Counted from the first letter of the stretch, positions 46,270-57,728 are shown. The stretch: DNA of 64,000 nt from Diadema setosum (GCF_964275005.1 NC_092696.1:22911472-22975471), one strand, 5' to 3'. Numbers and translations are program-made. The notes: generated by a model not told the origin, from the sequence alone.

Positions 46270-46359
46270 GTCCGTCCGTCCGTCCGTCCGTCCGTCCGTC
46301 CTTCCGTCCGTCCGTCCGTCCGTCCTTCCGTCCGTCCGTCCGTCCTTCGGTCCGTCCGT
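46270..46359. repeat. CCGT microsatellite
   Basis: Tandem TCCG units with occasional CCTT and CGGT interruptions, inside the CCTCCG-ended element. Confidence 0.95.
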
Positions 46360-46502
46360 AATGAATTTTGTGGACAAGGTAACTATCAAAACCTGTTGAG
46401 GTATCCTAATGAAACTTGGCATGTATGTGTATTAGGGGGTGAAGTTGTGCCTATCAACTTTTGGGTGCACATGCTCAAGGTCAAAGGTCAAAAGGTCAAG
46501 GT

Positions 46503-46806
46503 CAAATACATAAAATTTCACTATTTCCACCATATCTATTTAATGCCTGAAGATATTTTCTTGAAACTTAGTGTATATATGTATTACCCAATTAAGATTC
46601 TCTGGTGAAAGTTTGGGTCATGAGGTCAAAGGTCAAAGGTCAAAAGGTCAGGGTCAAATACATAAAATTTCACTATTTCCACCATATCTATTGAATGCCT
46701 GAAGATATTTTCTTGAAACTTAGTGTATACATGTATTACCCAATTAAGATTCTCAGGTGAAAGTTTGGGTCATGAGGTCAAAGGTCAAAGGTCAAAAGGT
46801 CAAGTA
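46503..46806. repeat. two nearly identical 152-bp tandem units
   Basis: Unit 1 (46503-46654) and unit 2 (46655-46806) start CAAATACATAAAATTTCAC and differ at only a handful of bases. Each ends with GGTCATGAGGTCAAAGGTC and two or three more AGGTCA copies. Further decayed units follow to about 47400. Confidence 0.9.
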
Positions 46807-47585
46807 AAGATATTAAAACTTCTTTTTTTTCTCTCCATACCTTGGAAAATTGTTCAAGGTATCTTCATGGAACATAGTATATACATATACTGTACTGGAA
46901 GTGATTATCTAGAAAATGTAGGGTTCATGGGGTCAAAGGTCAGGGGTCAAAGGTCAAGTGCAACACTTCAAAATTTTACTATTTCCCTCCTATCATGCAA
47001 TGCCAGCAGGGTTATTTTTTTTTTTTACACTCGGTGTATGCATACATGTGTAACCTAATAGAAATTCTCTGGAAAGTTTTTTTTTTTCTTCTTCTTTTTT
47101 TGCCTCAAAGGTCAAAGATCAAGTGAAAGTGCTGAACTAACTTTTTCCTCCATATCTCGGAAGTGGCTCAAGTTATCTTGAAACTTAGTACATATTATGC
47201 ATGTTCTACCTGAAAGTGATTATCTTATGAATTTTAGGGTCAAGGGCCAGATGAAAATGGTAACAATTTACTATTCAATTCAGAAATTGCACTTTTTCTC
47301 CACACCTGTACCTTGAAAATTACTCAATGCCTAAATGTATGAATGGGTCACTAGATACATGCTCTCCTATTCATCCAATTAAACCTAGGTCAAGGAAGGT
47401 GAACATTCAACACATTTATGACAAACTTGTCATTTCAATATTTTGCCAATTTTGTGAAAATGTAATCACACATTGTCCACATGTACTATCTAGACCTATT
47501 GGGAAAATCATGCATTATGGCGGAGGCATACCAGTCGCCAAAGCGACATTTCTAGTTTTTTTCTAATTGTTTCAAGAGTTGCAGT

Positions 47586-47890
47586 TCGTTATTCAGAAGG
47601 TCAATCCGAAAATGAAATAAGGTTCGTAATTCCGGAGGTTCGATAGTGCGCACCTTCTTTCATTTTCGGATATTTCATCTCGGTCTCTCGAACCTTCGAA
47701 ATAACTAACCTGTATCATTTTCGATTCCACAAATTTTCGGAATAACGAATTTTATTTCAGTTTCGGTCTTACGAACCTCCGGAGTAACGAACCCTGGGAA
47801 TACCGCAAGCTAATATTTGGATTAACGAACCCAATTTCATTCTCGGATTAACAAACCTTCGGAATATAACGAAAATAATCAGTATCGGGG
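47586..47890. repeat. cluster of degenerate TTCGGAATAACGAA motifs
   Basis: Variants occur in both orientations: TTCGTTATTCAGAAGGT, TTCGTAATTCCGGAGGTTCG, TTCGGAATAACGAA, GAACCTCCGGAGTAACGAAC, GGATTAACGAACCC, ACCTTCGGAATATAACGAA. Spacing is about 25-35 bp. It looks like a decayed tandem array. Confidence 0.7.
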
Positions 47891-47992
47891 ATCTGTTCAT
47901 ATACCGAAGTGCTTCTTGGTTGGCTTCACCAGAAGTGAGAAGTGACAGCGAAAGACAACAGAAGCTATAGATTTGTGCAGAAAAATAATAAT

Positions 47993-48062
47993 GTGAAATA
48001 CATCAATGATAATAATGATGATAATGATGATGATGATAATAATAATAACAATAACAATAATG
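47993..48062. repeat. AAT/GAT trinucleotide repeat
   Basis: Mixed AATGAT, GAT and AAT/AAC units. Confidence 0.9.
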
Positions 48063-48818
48063 ATAACCATTATCATGATACAATCGCGAAAATATGACAA
48101 TGAAACACATTTCGGTTGAAAAACAAGTACGATAGAAACAGAGCTTTCACCCAAGGACAAGCAGCTTGGCTACCTATCTCTGTACCACAGTTCAATACTG
48201 CTATCGCTGCAAAAGGAAAGAAGTGACACATTATCCAAATCTGGATTATTCATGATCGGTTTTAGTGGACTTCAGAGCATAATCTACAATGATGCCATGT
48301 TTTGAGCAGAGTTTCTCATCTTGCTCAAGATACACCAAATCAAGACGTATTAACAGTGCACCGGTATCAGTTAAAATTGGATACATTTTGCTTAGTCACT
48401 TGCTTCCTTTTGCAATGAGAGAGTCGAAAGTCTATCCTAAAATTATGTGGTTAGACTAAGAGGCGAGACGTCCAAAGGCTGAACCAATACACACCCTCTT
48501 CGTCATTACACATTGTTTATTCCTGGTCTCCAATCGATAGTATCGCCCAATGAAAGCCATCGATCGATAACGGGGCCAAAGAAATTTGTTGCACCCCCGA
48601 GTTACGAAGGAAATACACTGTGTATATCACCACAACTAAGGGACGGCACCTCTCCATAAATCCTGAGGCGCCGTTATATTGCAAGTTCAGCCGGTGAACT
48701 TCGAACAGAGCGCAATCTGTTATCGAGTGAACAAACAGGGAGCAATATTCAACTGTAGGAAGCAAGACGCTATCATCCAAGATTAGATTAATTTCGTCAG
48801 TTATCAGCAGACGGCAAG

Positions 48819-48847
48819 ATGTCAGGACGATATTGGGACACCTACGG
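48819..48847 (+). CDS. possible first exon MSGRYWDTYG (uncertain)
   Basis: ATG with a good context (GCAAGATGT) opens ten codons and runs into a strong donor (GG|GTGAGT). Joining either downstream acceptor (52029 or 52568) leads to an early stop and not to the long ORF. It is therefore an upstream ORF in a non-coding first exon, or the first exon of an isoform whose next exon I could not find. Confidence 0.25.
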
Positions 48848-51800
48848 GTGAGTTATTGTATGCACATAATGTGTTCTAAACCTATTCAAACTCTCGAAGA
48901 CTACAAGAAAGTGTCATCATGGCAGTGTGGACTTCTAGACGAAAGCCGAGTTAAAACTTTATCACCAGAACGTAGGGAAATACTTTGAAAGAAACTTAAA
49001 AGAAAACAGGACCTGCGAATTCATCATGGGGACAGGAGAAAATGTTTTTGGGCCTTTAGTTTGTGGCTTCATGTCCAAAAGTGTTTGTAACTATATCTAA
49101 GTTAATGCCGTGCCAAAGAGGATTATGAAAACACTGATGAGTGGCTTGCAAAATATCAGATGAAAATGTCACAACCGTTCACTAAAACGTTAAAAAGGAA
49201 ATAAGGCTAATGCCAGCGTTTCAAAAAGTTGATACAGCAAAATGTGTTTAAAACATGAATGAAATCATCACCTGCATCCTGCAATGCGCTTTGGCTTGAG
49301 TATATATCCCATTGACCTTTTCCAGAAATGGCTTTTGCTTTAACCCATTTAGAGTTCGAGAAGATTTTTCATGCAGAAATTTTCATCTTATTATCAATAA
49401 ATTGGCCCCTTTGAATTTCACTGCATCTTTAATTGAGAAAGATTAGATGGAAGTCATGGAAGTGGTGGAATTCGTTAATTTTACACGAAATCAGAGAGAG
49501 ATTTAAAAAGATTAACCAATGTTATGAAGAGAAAATTCATCTCCTAAAATATGTCACCAAAAGACCAATCATAACTCTAGCGATATTTTATAGACTTTTG
49601 GAAATCTATAACCGAAGCAATAATAATGTTTGAACGAAAAGGGGCTCAAATGAGAACACAATTTATAGTCATGTGTACGCTACATACCGTATATAATGAA
49701 ACACTAACGATGGCACATCGAATTAATTTTAATGCAATGAAAAGCGATACGACACTAAACCTGAGAAATGTGGTATTTAGAAGTTGGGTGGCTGCTCTAT
49801 AATATGTGCAATTCTACATCATGTTCGAGTTTGCCCGTGATAAAGAGAGTAAAATTTGGTAAACAGAGCGACAGAATTTCTTCCAAATCACACTTAAATC
49901 AAGAAAGATATGGAATTTTGATATCATTATAGTTTAGCTGTTTTTACGGATTACACGTAAACCTTGGGGTGATGCGGTCATCACCTCACATCTTTTCCGT
50001 CTGATTTGCATACAAAATATTGGCCCATCAATGCCCATTGTGAATATACATGTAGATGTGTTTGGTCCAGTGATTTAGCATCTTAAACTTCTTTTCCCGT
50101 AAATTCATCGTTATGACGATTATCAATTGTGGCTTGTAGAAGATCACAAGAATTTGATGCAATGGACAAAATACATTATGCTATTCCTTTTTGACTGCAT
50201 ACTTATTATCAAAAAAAAAAATGATAAGGGAGTGTAGATTTTTGAGCTAACATCATAATCTCTCCCAATATAAGTACGAGGTTGTCACTCATAATATCAC
50301 TGATTTTGAAAAACACTAAAAACTCTAAAATACTATATGACTTTCTAATTTTAGGTCCAATTTTGACGAAACCACTATATTTCTGTTCAGTTGACTTTAC
50401 TGTATACAAGTTGCGCATAGCTTTCCCCCACTTCATTCTGGTTCTTTGCATTAAAAATGTGACAAACCCTTTTGATTTATCACCACATTCACGACCATAT
50501 TGTAAATGCCTTCCAATGCAAGATTAGTAAATGCGTTAAGATATAGAACATCTAAAGGCAAGAAATACATAATACTTGCTGCCAGACTCACAGACCTAAA
50601 CAGAAAAACAGGAAGTCGAATTTGATATGAGCTTCTTCCTTTCTTTTTATGTTTTGTTTTTTAAAGAAAATTACCGATATCATCAGTAGCTTAATTTGAT
50701 AGTCTCCTTTAGTTTTCAAGTTCTCTTTTCAATGTGACGATATTTGTGTTTTCTGGGTGTATTATTCACGTGCGTTTACGTGTAATTTTGTAAAATCATT
50801 TTGTGATTCGTTTTTGTTTCGTCAAAGAACATTACCCAAGCATGTATTTGCTAATTTTTATCATAGCAGAAATAAATTTTGATCAAAATCATATCAATTC
50901 AAATACACGCTTTAATCGAATCTTCGCGAATAACTAAAATTGCGAGAAATTGACAAAGCATGCGAGGTGCAAGTACAGTGCGCGAAGAAGTGAGTATCTT
51001 ATACGTCCACGAAGAAGAATTGTTGTAAATGCATGTGAATGAGTAAGTCGTATATAGTTGTACGAACTATCACCGTGGTCATCAGGGTCAGTACGAACTT
51101 TTACCGTGGTCATTAATATGGTCAGTCTTGTCCATCAGTTAAAGATATCAGTTTTTCATCATCACAAAATGTATCGTCACAAACCGTTTCGTTCACATAA
51201 TATCCATAATCTTATTCAAATCCTCCTTATTAATCTGCATCCAAATTGACGTTTGTTCTTTTTTTAATGATGAAAAGTTTGCGCGCTAACAGCACTTTTG
51301 GGTAGATTTTCATCACTTACATTTGCGAAAACTCCTGAAAATATTTACTGTCACCGCATGGTCGGATGGTATATACTCTCCATCCTTATTTCGAAACCCT
51401 TCAGTGTTACACTGTGTCTTGTAAATCATGATTACAGATTACAGGGTCTTCAGTCTTTCAGCGCTGTTCAATTTAGAGAACTCTGTCATTATGGGCCACA
51501 TCTCAACAATGTCAGGTATCATAGGTCCTAACCAAGTGACATTCTCATGGGTTAAGAATAAAAGTAGAGGAGGGGAAGGGAACGATTTGTCCAAGGATGT
51601 TCAAGGGCATTGATCTCTATATGACAAAGAGATCGGTTGGCCCGGGTAGTATTTAAACCAAACATGTCTAGTTATAATTTATGGAGTGTAATACAGGGAT
51701 AGTGCCTACACGTACACTTTATATACCATATATGAATTGACAATATAAATCGTAAAATCGCGTTCTTTTGAAATTAACTATAGCATCGTAAGCTCAGGAC

Positions 51801-52028
51801 ATTTGTAGGAAATGCGAGGGAGGGCTAAAAACAAGTAAAAAACAAACAAACAACATGACTGTGAAATCTAATGAGAAAATTATGAGAGGATTAAAATAGA
51901 CGACTTTGGGGGGAAGATTCGAGGTAAACATGAGTATGATCCTTACGGCATATGACGTTGTTAAGAAGTTCTGAAGAAGTGCAGTTAATCAGTTTCATTA
52001 TTCTTCTTTATTTTTTCTTTCGATGCAG
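48848..52028. other. stretch upstream of the charged-protein ORF (possible intron)
   Basis: AT-rich, no exon supported, no transposon recognised. A purine-rich AGGAGGGGAAGGG lies near 51570. Short repeats CACCGTGGTCAT and TACCGTGGTCAT occur at 51070 and 51100. Confidence 0.4.
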
Positions 52029-52109
52029 ATTCCGGTGAAATGTCTCTTGCACCAAGAGAGATGACATGATAGTGAGAAAGCAGTCTGGCTTTCAGCTGTA
52101 CTCAATATA
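52029..52109 (+). other. putative non-coding leader exon of the charged-protein gene
   Basis: An acceptor (TTCGATGCAG) precedes it and a consensus donor (GTAAGT at 52110) follows an 81-nt segment with stops in all useful frames. The next good acceptor, ATTTCAG before 52568, opens the exon with the long ORF. Splice signals are the only evidence. Confidence 0.35.
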
Positions 52110-52585
52110 GTAAGTAAAGTTTACTCATTTATCCCCGTTTCCTATAGATGGATAATTTGTGTGAAAGTATAATAGTTATATTTATCAAATTTCGAAATAG
52201 CAGGTCCCGAGCGCTTTATTTTGATTGTTTGAACGACTCCCGTATGTATGATTATGACAAAGCAAAACAGTGCTGTATACATATCACAAGTATAATGTGC
52301 CTAGATCTTTTTCAATAAATGCTGTTCATGTTGTATTCGATTACAACATTTTACCAGAGTTCCTCACCCCAGTTTTGTTTTATCGTATCTATTTGGTGCG
52401 TTAATCAGCCCTGAGAAAATTATCTACGCTATAGCATTCATATTCATTTCTGTTGCCTCGTTAAAAATTTTCCGTAAGTAGGATGGATGGTGTCGTTTTT
52501 CTTAGTTTTAAGACCCTGTGTAAGGTAACAGTTTCAATCCAATGTTAATCTTGTCATCATATTTCAGGAAACCAGCTATGAATAT

Positions 52586-52593
52586 TGACGTCA
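52586..52593. promoter_or_regulatory. CRE palindrome TGACGTCA 24 nt before the long ORF
   Basis: A perfect TGACGTCA lies inside the presumed 5' leader, just before ATG 52618. It also falls within a 15-codon upstream ORF (ATG 52578 to TGA 52623-52625) that overlaps the main ATG. Either may be chance. Confidence 0.25.
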
Positions 52594-52617
52594 CTTCACG
52601 TCGCAGATGCTCTCAAG

Positions 52618-55600
52618 ATGAGTGATGACATCAAGGTGTTCGCGTACACCGCTCCACCGAAAAAGAAGAAAAAGAAGAAAAAGCCACCTAGTGGAGAGGC
52701 AAACAAGGAAGGGGAGCAGAATAAAGAGGCAAAGCGAGAGCCTGAGCCAAAGCCTGAGCCTCCTCCAAAACCTGAGGAGGAAGATGAGGATCTCATTAAG
52801 GAGAGAAAGCGACGAGAAGAATCGTTGAGGAGAGCTGAGTTGCTGAAGAGGAAAAAACGTGAGGAGGCGGGAAAGCCCGTCAGAGGGCGGGGACGAGGTC
52901 GCGGACGCCCTCCCAACCGGGGCGGTTCTGCGACAGGGCCCGGCAGGGGTGCTCCTTCGGAGAGGAGTCAGCCTCAGGATGGAGGAAGGGGGCGTGGTAG
53001 GGGGCGTGGCCGAGGAAGGGGCCGAGGTGGCTCCGCAACTGGGAGGCGAATACGGAAAGTAGGAAATATGGACAAACCTCCCTTGGAGAGTATTCAGGAA
53101 GGCAGAGAAAGCCAGATCTCCTCTCGTCAGGCTTGGAGTCGGCCTGCAACGACAAATCGTCCTCCAACGACGAATAATCGCCCCAACACAACAAATCGTC
53201 CCGTTACATCACAAAAGCCACCTGCACCGACCCTGGAACAAGAAAAGCCAAAAGAAGAAAAGGAAGATGTAGAAAGTAAGAAGAAAGAAGATGAACCTAA
53301 AGCTACGCCAAAGCAAGATCCCCCGAAGACTAGAAAGTTGTCAACAGTTGCGCGCATGGGAATTGCGATGCGGAGAATTTTTGGTAAAAAGGAGACTCCA
53401 GAGGAAGCTGTGCCGCCACCTGAAACTAAAGAAGAGGAAAAGAACGAGGAAGAAGAAAAGAAAAACGAATCGAAGGAGGACGAGAAGGAGGAAGACGAGA
53501 AAAAGGAGGAAATCAAAGAGGAAGACACGAAAGAGGGAGAAACGAAAGTAGAAGAACCAAAAGAAGAAGAAAACAAAGAAGAGAAAGAGGATGAGAAGCA
53601 GGAGGACGAGAAAAAGGAAGAATCAAATACTGAAAAGGAAGATGACGAAAAAGAAAGAGAAAAGGACAAGGAAGAGGAAAAAGAAACTGGAAGTGCAGAA
53701 AAAGTACCGGAAATAAAAGTTGAAGAGTCACCACCTCCTGAGAATAAACCTACCGATGAAGAAACCAAGGAGGAGAGTACGAAGGAAGAGGAAAAAGAAA
53801 CAGAGGAAAAGGACAATCCGGATGAGGCAGAAACTAAAAAGAGTGAACCCTCACCCCCGCCAGAACAGAAAGAAAAAACGCCTGAACCGCCAAAGGCAGC
53901 CGAAGAGACACCTGAAGAACATGTTCCTGAAAAAGAGCCAGAAGCACAAGTGACGCAGGAAGAACCGAAGCAAGCTGAAGACGACGAAGAAGTCAAGGAG
54001 AAGCAACGGGGAGTACTGGCAAGATTATTTGGTAGAAGGAAATCCGTAGCAAGTACGAAAATGGGTTCTCAGTCAACTCTGAGATCACCCAGTGTGGCAA
54101 ATTTGAACGCATCTAGAGTTTCTCTCCAGCCCAGCGTGAAGGCTTCGCAGGTGTCTTTGCAGCCAAGCGTCGCAGCTGGTGTAGATGTGGATACCGGGGG
54201 TCCAGGCGATGAGAAAACAAAGGAGAAAAGTGGATGGGGAATGGTCAAGTCTTTCTTTAAACGAGAAAGCACGCCTCCTCCCCCAGAAAAGACAAAAACA
54301 CCCCCGCCGCCACCTAAGGAACCTACCCCACCTCCACCAAAGGAAGAACCGAAACCAGTGGAGCCACTGTCAAAGGCGGCAGCGTCTGATGAAGCCACCG
54401 GAAGCGCACCACCTGCGGAGACTGCATCGAGCCTTCCGGGAGATAATTCGACTCGGCCAATCGTGATCATCAATGCGTCCGGAGACGATGGTCTACAAAG
54501 GTCTCTGATCGCCGCCCTTGGAGGAAAAGTTCCTGAGGAAGGGGAAGGAGCGACAACTCAACAACAAAACAGAACAAACACTGGGCCGAACAATACGCAC
54601 CCGGGAATGGTGGGAGTAAATCCTATGATGCCCTATGTAATGCCTTACCCTATGATGCCACCACCCCCAATGCCATACTACGGACTCAATCCCTACTATG
54701 GTCCTCCAATGATGCCACCAGCACCCTACCCACAAGGATATTATCCCCAGGGCCAGTATCCACCTCAGCAGTTTCCTCAACAGCAACTCCCTCCACAGCC
54801 ACCGACCGTGCAACAAGCAGTGCAACATCAGCAACCCCCTCCGCCACAACCACCAGCGGAGCAACCCCGACAACCTCAGTACGAACCACTGAACCAACAG
54901 CAGAGGCAGCTGGTGGAAACGATGCCTCTAAGCAGTAGTTCTCAACCGGTGCCTCAAAAAGCCGAGGTCCTCTCGGCAACGGAACAACTCATCGAAACGA
55001 ACCCAGCTCGCCTCGTTCATGAGCCCGCAGCTAAGCCAAAGTGGCTTAAGAAGGAAGAGAAGAGGGCGGCGCGAGAAAGAATTCGGTTGACAGTGAGGAA
55101 GAAACTCAATGAATCCCTCAAAGAAGTCGAACAAAGCCACAATCTCAGTGACGAGTCCTTCGTCGATAGCGACATAGACGATGAGTTTTATAATGCGACC
55201 GTACGGAAGAGAAATCGGAAGAAGAAGCGATCCATAGCTGACTTTAATGAGCTGCAAAAAGAGGAGATGGCACGGAAGGAGAAAATTGCGGAAGCCGAAC
55301 GTCAGCGTAGGGAAGCCGAGATGCAGGAAGAGACCCGCCGTCAGATAGCCGAGGACGGGATGAACGCTCTTCTGGCTATGATAAGGGGCGAGGAGGTCGA
55401 CGAAGAGAAGCCTGAGCAGGGTGAGAAAGAAAACGCTGAAGACACCGGCAAGAATGCGGAAGAATCCGAGAAAGATAAGAAAGCGGACGGAAAGGACACA
55501 AAGAAAGAGAAGGAAGATACTTTCAAAAAGCCTTTCGACATTGAAGCCAAGTCCCCAATTATTTTCCCCGAGAGTCATACTTACGATGATTTCAGTAAAT

Positions 55601-56076
55601 TTGTGCATGAATATACAAAGGCGAATGGCACTGATTCTCCTGCCCAGGAAAAAGTTGACAACAAAGAAAAAGTTCCTGCAGAAAACAATTCTGCATCAAA
55701 TTCGGAAAATCCATCCCCATTTAGCATCACTATCGCGGATGACCTTATGGCCATGATAAACGACTCGGTCAGTCCCGCCCGAACTCCCAAGAAAGGTTCG
55801 CCGATCACCTCCGACCAAGTATCCACGCCCAACGAAACTCTCCCGAAGGCAAGCGTCGACGAGCCGAAGATTCCCGGCTCAAATCGGAAGCACTCGGTTT
55901 CTTTCGCGCCCACTCCAATGAACACACATCACAATTACTCTGTGGGCCCTGCCACTCCGCATACTGCCGATAAGCCGAAGAGACCTGCGGGGAGATCCGA
56001 AGCGCAGCAGTGGCTTCATGACGCTCAGGTGAAACTGCTGGAAGCAAAAAGGTTACTCAGTCCAAACTCGACATAA
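52618..56076 (+). CDS. 1152-residue highly charged low-complexity protein, family not recognised
   Basis: One uninterrupted exon. The start ATG (CAAGATGA) is the first in frame after a TGA, and the open frame extends upstream only to a TTG. Segments by residue: K8 run (15-22); Arg-Gly box (about 88-140); a KEKE-type Glu/Lys region (about 262-460); three short basic-aromatic motifs, MRRIFGKK (251-258), LARLFGRRKS (467-476) and MVKSFFKRE (542-550); SLQPSV repeats between them; Pro-rich PPPPPKEP (about 555-580); a Met/Pro/Tyr then Gln/Pro-rich part (about 665-760); a basic helical region with WLKKEEKRAARERIR and IADFNELQKEEMARKEK (about 808-910); and a final helix QQWLHDAQVKLLEAKRLL. It shows no membrane segment or catalytic motif. 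It resembles scaffold or cytoskeletal proteins only in composition. A possible donor (CAG|GTGAAA, 56029) could extend the protein downstream. Confidence 0.8.
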   Translation: MSDDIKVFAYTAPPKKKKKKKKPPSGEANKEGEQNKEAKREPEPKPEPPPKPEEEDEDLIKERKRREESLRRAELLKRKKREEAGKPVRGRGRGRGRPPNRGGSATGPGRGAPSERSQPQDGGRGRGRGRGRGRGRGGSATGRRIRKVGNMDKPPLESIQEGRESQISSRQAWSRPATTNRPPTTNNRPNTTNRPVTSQKPPAPTLEQEKPKEEKEDVESKKKEDEPKATPKQDPPKTRKLSTVARMGIAMRRIFGKKETPEEAVPPPETKEEEKNEEEEKKNESKEDEKEEDEKKEEIKEEDTKEGETKVEEPKEEENKEEKEDEKQEDEKKEESNTEKEDDEKEREKDKEEEKETGSAEKVPEIKVEESPPPENKPTDEETKEESTKEEEKETEEKDNPDEAETKKSEPSPPPEQKEKTPEPPKAAEETPEEHVPEKEPEAQVTQEEPKQAEDDEEVKEKQRGVLARLFGRRKSVASTKMGSQSTLRSPSVANLNASRVSLQPSVKASQVSLQPSVAAGVDVDTGGPGDEKTKEKSGWGMVKSFFKRESTPPPPEKTKTPPPPPKEPTPPPPKEEPKPVEPLSKAAASDEATGSAPPAETASSLPGDNSTRPIVIINASGDDGLQRSLIAALGGKVPEEGEGATTQQQNRTNTGPNNTHPGMVGVNPMMPYVMPYPMMPPPPMPYYGLNPYYGPPMMPPAPYPQGYYPQGQYPPQQFPQQQLPPQPPTVQQAVQHQQPPPPQPPAEQPRQPQYEPLNQQQRQLVETMPLSSSSQPVPQKAEVLSATEQLIETNPARLVHEPAAKPKWLKKEEKRAARERIRLTVRKKLNESLKEVEQSHNLSDESFVDSDIDDEFYNATVRKRNRKKKRSIADFNELQKEEMARKEKIAEAERQRREAEMQEETRRQIAEDGMNALLAMIRGEEVDEEKPEQGEKENAEDTGKNAEESEKDKKADGKDTKKEKEDTFKKPFDIEAKSPIIFPESHTYDDFSKFVHEYTKANGTDSPAQEKVDNKEKVPAENNSASNSENPSPFSITIADDLMAMINDSVSPARTPKKGSPITSDQVSTPNETLPKASVDEPKIPGSNRKHSVSFAPTPMNTHHNYSVGPATPHTADKPKRPAGRSEAQQWLHDAQVKLLEAKRLLSPNST

Positions 56077-57728
56077 AAGAAAGAGAAATGGACAGAGAGG
56101 GAGAGAGAGAGAGAGATAGACAAAGAGGGAGAGAGAGAGAGAGATTATTATGTTGTAGTTCTTGTGGCGTTGACGTCTGGAGTACCCTATCTGCCGCTGT
56201 GCAATCGTACGTTACATTTGTTATAATTCTTACCATTAAATATACATGTGCAAACCACAGCTTACTTTAGGACATATAATGGCACTTTATAAAGAAATAA
56301 TTTCATCAAAAAGATGCAAGAAACGCTAAATGATCGACGTTTCAAATAATGCACTAATGACTGAGCCTGCACGAAAGCACAAATACACTTTATTATTTCA
56401 AACTTTCTTTTCACATAGGAGCTTGCTGAAATGTACCAATCATTTTGTTATGATTATTTATTATTCTGAGGAAACCAAATATATGAAGTTTGTTCTAAAA
56501 TGGGCTGTAACTTACTACAGAAATAGTGAACATGTGGTGGTGCATTTATTTCCTGTCAGTGAAGAAAATTGATTGAAGGATACATGAGGCCAATGATATC
56601 ATCTCTGCATCTATTTTGCAAATGTGGTTGTTCCTAATAATCACTTTTTTGAAAAACCGACAGACTTCAATCTTCCATAGCTGTCTTTATTTTTTTTATT
56701 AACAAACACTTTACCGTTCTGTTTGTTTAATTGTACCCTTTCTTGACTAAAGAAAATGTGAACTTGGCAATCAAAACAATACTGTGAAGCAACATACTGT
56801 GTGGCAATGATAGAAGAAAAGTAGATGTGGTTGTATTGTCTTCAGTGAAATCTCACAGACAACTCTAAATAGATACATGTACATGGTACATGTATAATGA
56901 ATGATACAAAATTATCAACTTCAAATTGCTAGCACATAAGACTATTCCCTAAATACTGTGGATGAATCAGACAAAATGTTATGCATTTATATACTGTGTG
57001 GTAATGATCATACCAGGGCTCGATACTAACTTTCTTGTTCGTGCCACTAAAATCTTTAAATCTGACATTTTGGTGGCCTGAAAAAGATATGGAGTGGCCC
57101 GAAACAAAATCAAAAGTAATAATCCCTATGAGTCTTAGTTACCCGATCGGGCCATCAAAAGATAAATGTGGTTGCCTGACATCAATTTTTAGTGGTCCCG
57201 GGCCACAGCTATTGCTACCACTGCTGAGAAAAATTCTCCATTTCTTAATGAGAAGTATATATTTGTCGTTGTTATTAAGCCCTTTTGAGGTGCGTGTATT
57301 TCTGCTATAAATCTTCAATTCATACAGATGCCATCTATAAGACTGCTGAAAGATTGAGGGGGATTTCCCTATTTGATCGCTTTCTCAGGCTCCTTGCGAT
57401 CTCAAGTATTGGCACATGATATAAGGTACAGGTATTTGTATCAAACTAATATTTGTCAACTGTGTACAACTTAGCCTACTTGAAAGTGTGCCGTTCTACA
57501 AAATTGACAACTTAAAAAACTATATGGAATCTCTTTTTTGACAGTGTGCAGATATTGCCCTTTGAATACTATGTTCATTGAAACAGGAAGCAGTTTGTGG
57601 TGTAGCTGATTGTATTTCTTGTCATTTTTCTTGGTAGCAGTGACCCAGACTGATTACCTATTCGACTAGCTTTGTATTAGTGTTCTGTTATGACCATTTG
57701 CATTGGCTTTATTGAAAAGTGCAATAAA
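56077..57728 (+). other. 3' UTR of the charged-protein gene (candidate)
   Basis: A GA-rich tract (56084-56148) follows the stop. ATTAAA occurs at 56235-56240 and AATAAA at 57723-57728. No other coding exon was supported here. Confidence 0.4.

Larger units (their letters stand above)
46224..47560. mobile_element. CCTCCG-ended repetitive element with AGGTCA arrays
   Basis: The left end is a hairpin (ATGCCTCCGCC...GGAGGCAT) and the right end reads GGCGGAGGCAT near 47518, then CAGTCGCCAAAGCGACATTTCTAGTTT. It contains a CCGT microsatellite (46270-46359) and a 152-bp tandem unit repeated with decay to about 47400. Each unit carries a run of AGGTCA half-sites. No ORF of note, and the family name is not known to me. 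Confidence 0.65.
39968..48480. other. intergenic stretch between PPP1R15 and the charged-protein gene
   Basis: No exon was supported. It holds a MITE (40167-40379), a GT repeat (44311-44366), a perfect hairpin (44591-44634), a diverged MITE interior (44880-45115), the CCTCCG-ended element (46224-47560), a TTCGGAATAACGAA cluster (47586-47890) and an AAT/GAT repeat (47993-48062). The 40.4-44.3 kb part shows nothing else recognisable. Confidence 0.5.

Noticed and set aside
46119-46608. ORFs rich in RPSV/PSVR repeats
   Set aside because: They are translations of the CCGT microsatellite in three frames.
53127-53996. 289-codon Ser-rich minus-strand ORF
   Set aside because: It is the antisense shadow of the Glu/Lys-rich part of the long charged ORF; GAA/GAG/AAA/AAG codons read backwards give Ser/Phe/Leu.
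54928-55608. 226-codon minus-strand ORF under the long charged ORF
   Set aside because: It is antisense to a strong coding exon, with no splice context and an unlikely composition.
57010-57200. GGGCTCGATACTAACTTT-type sequence that looks like a dispersed repeat
   Set aside because: Only one copy in the window and no ends or duplication, so no element can be supported.
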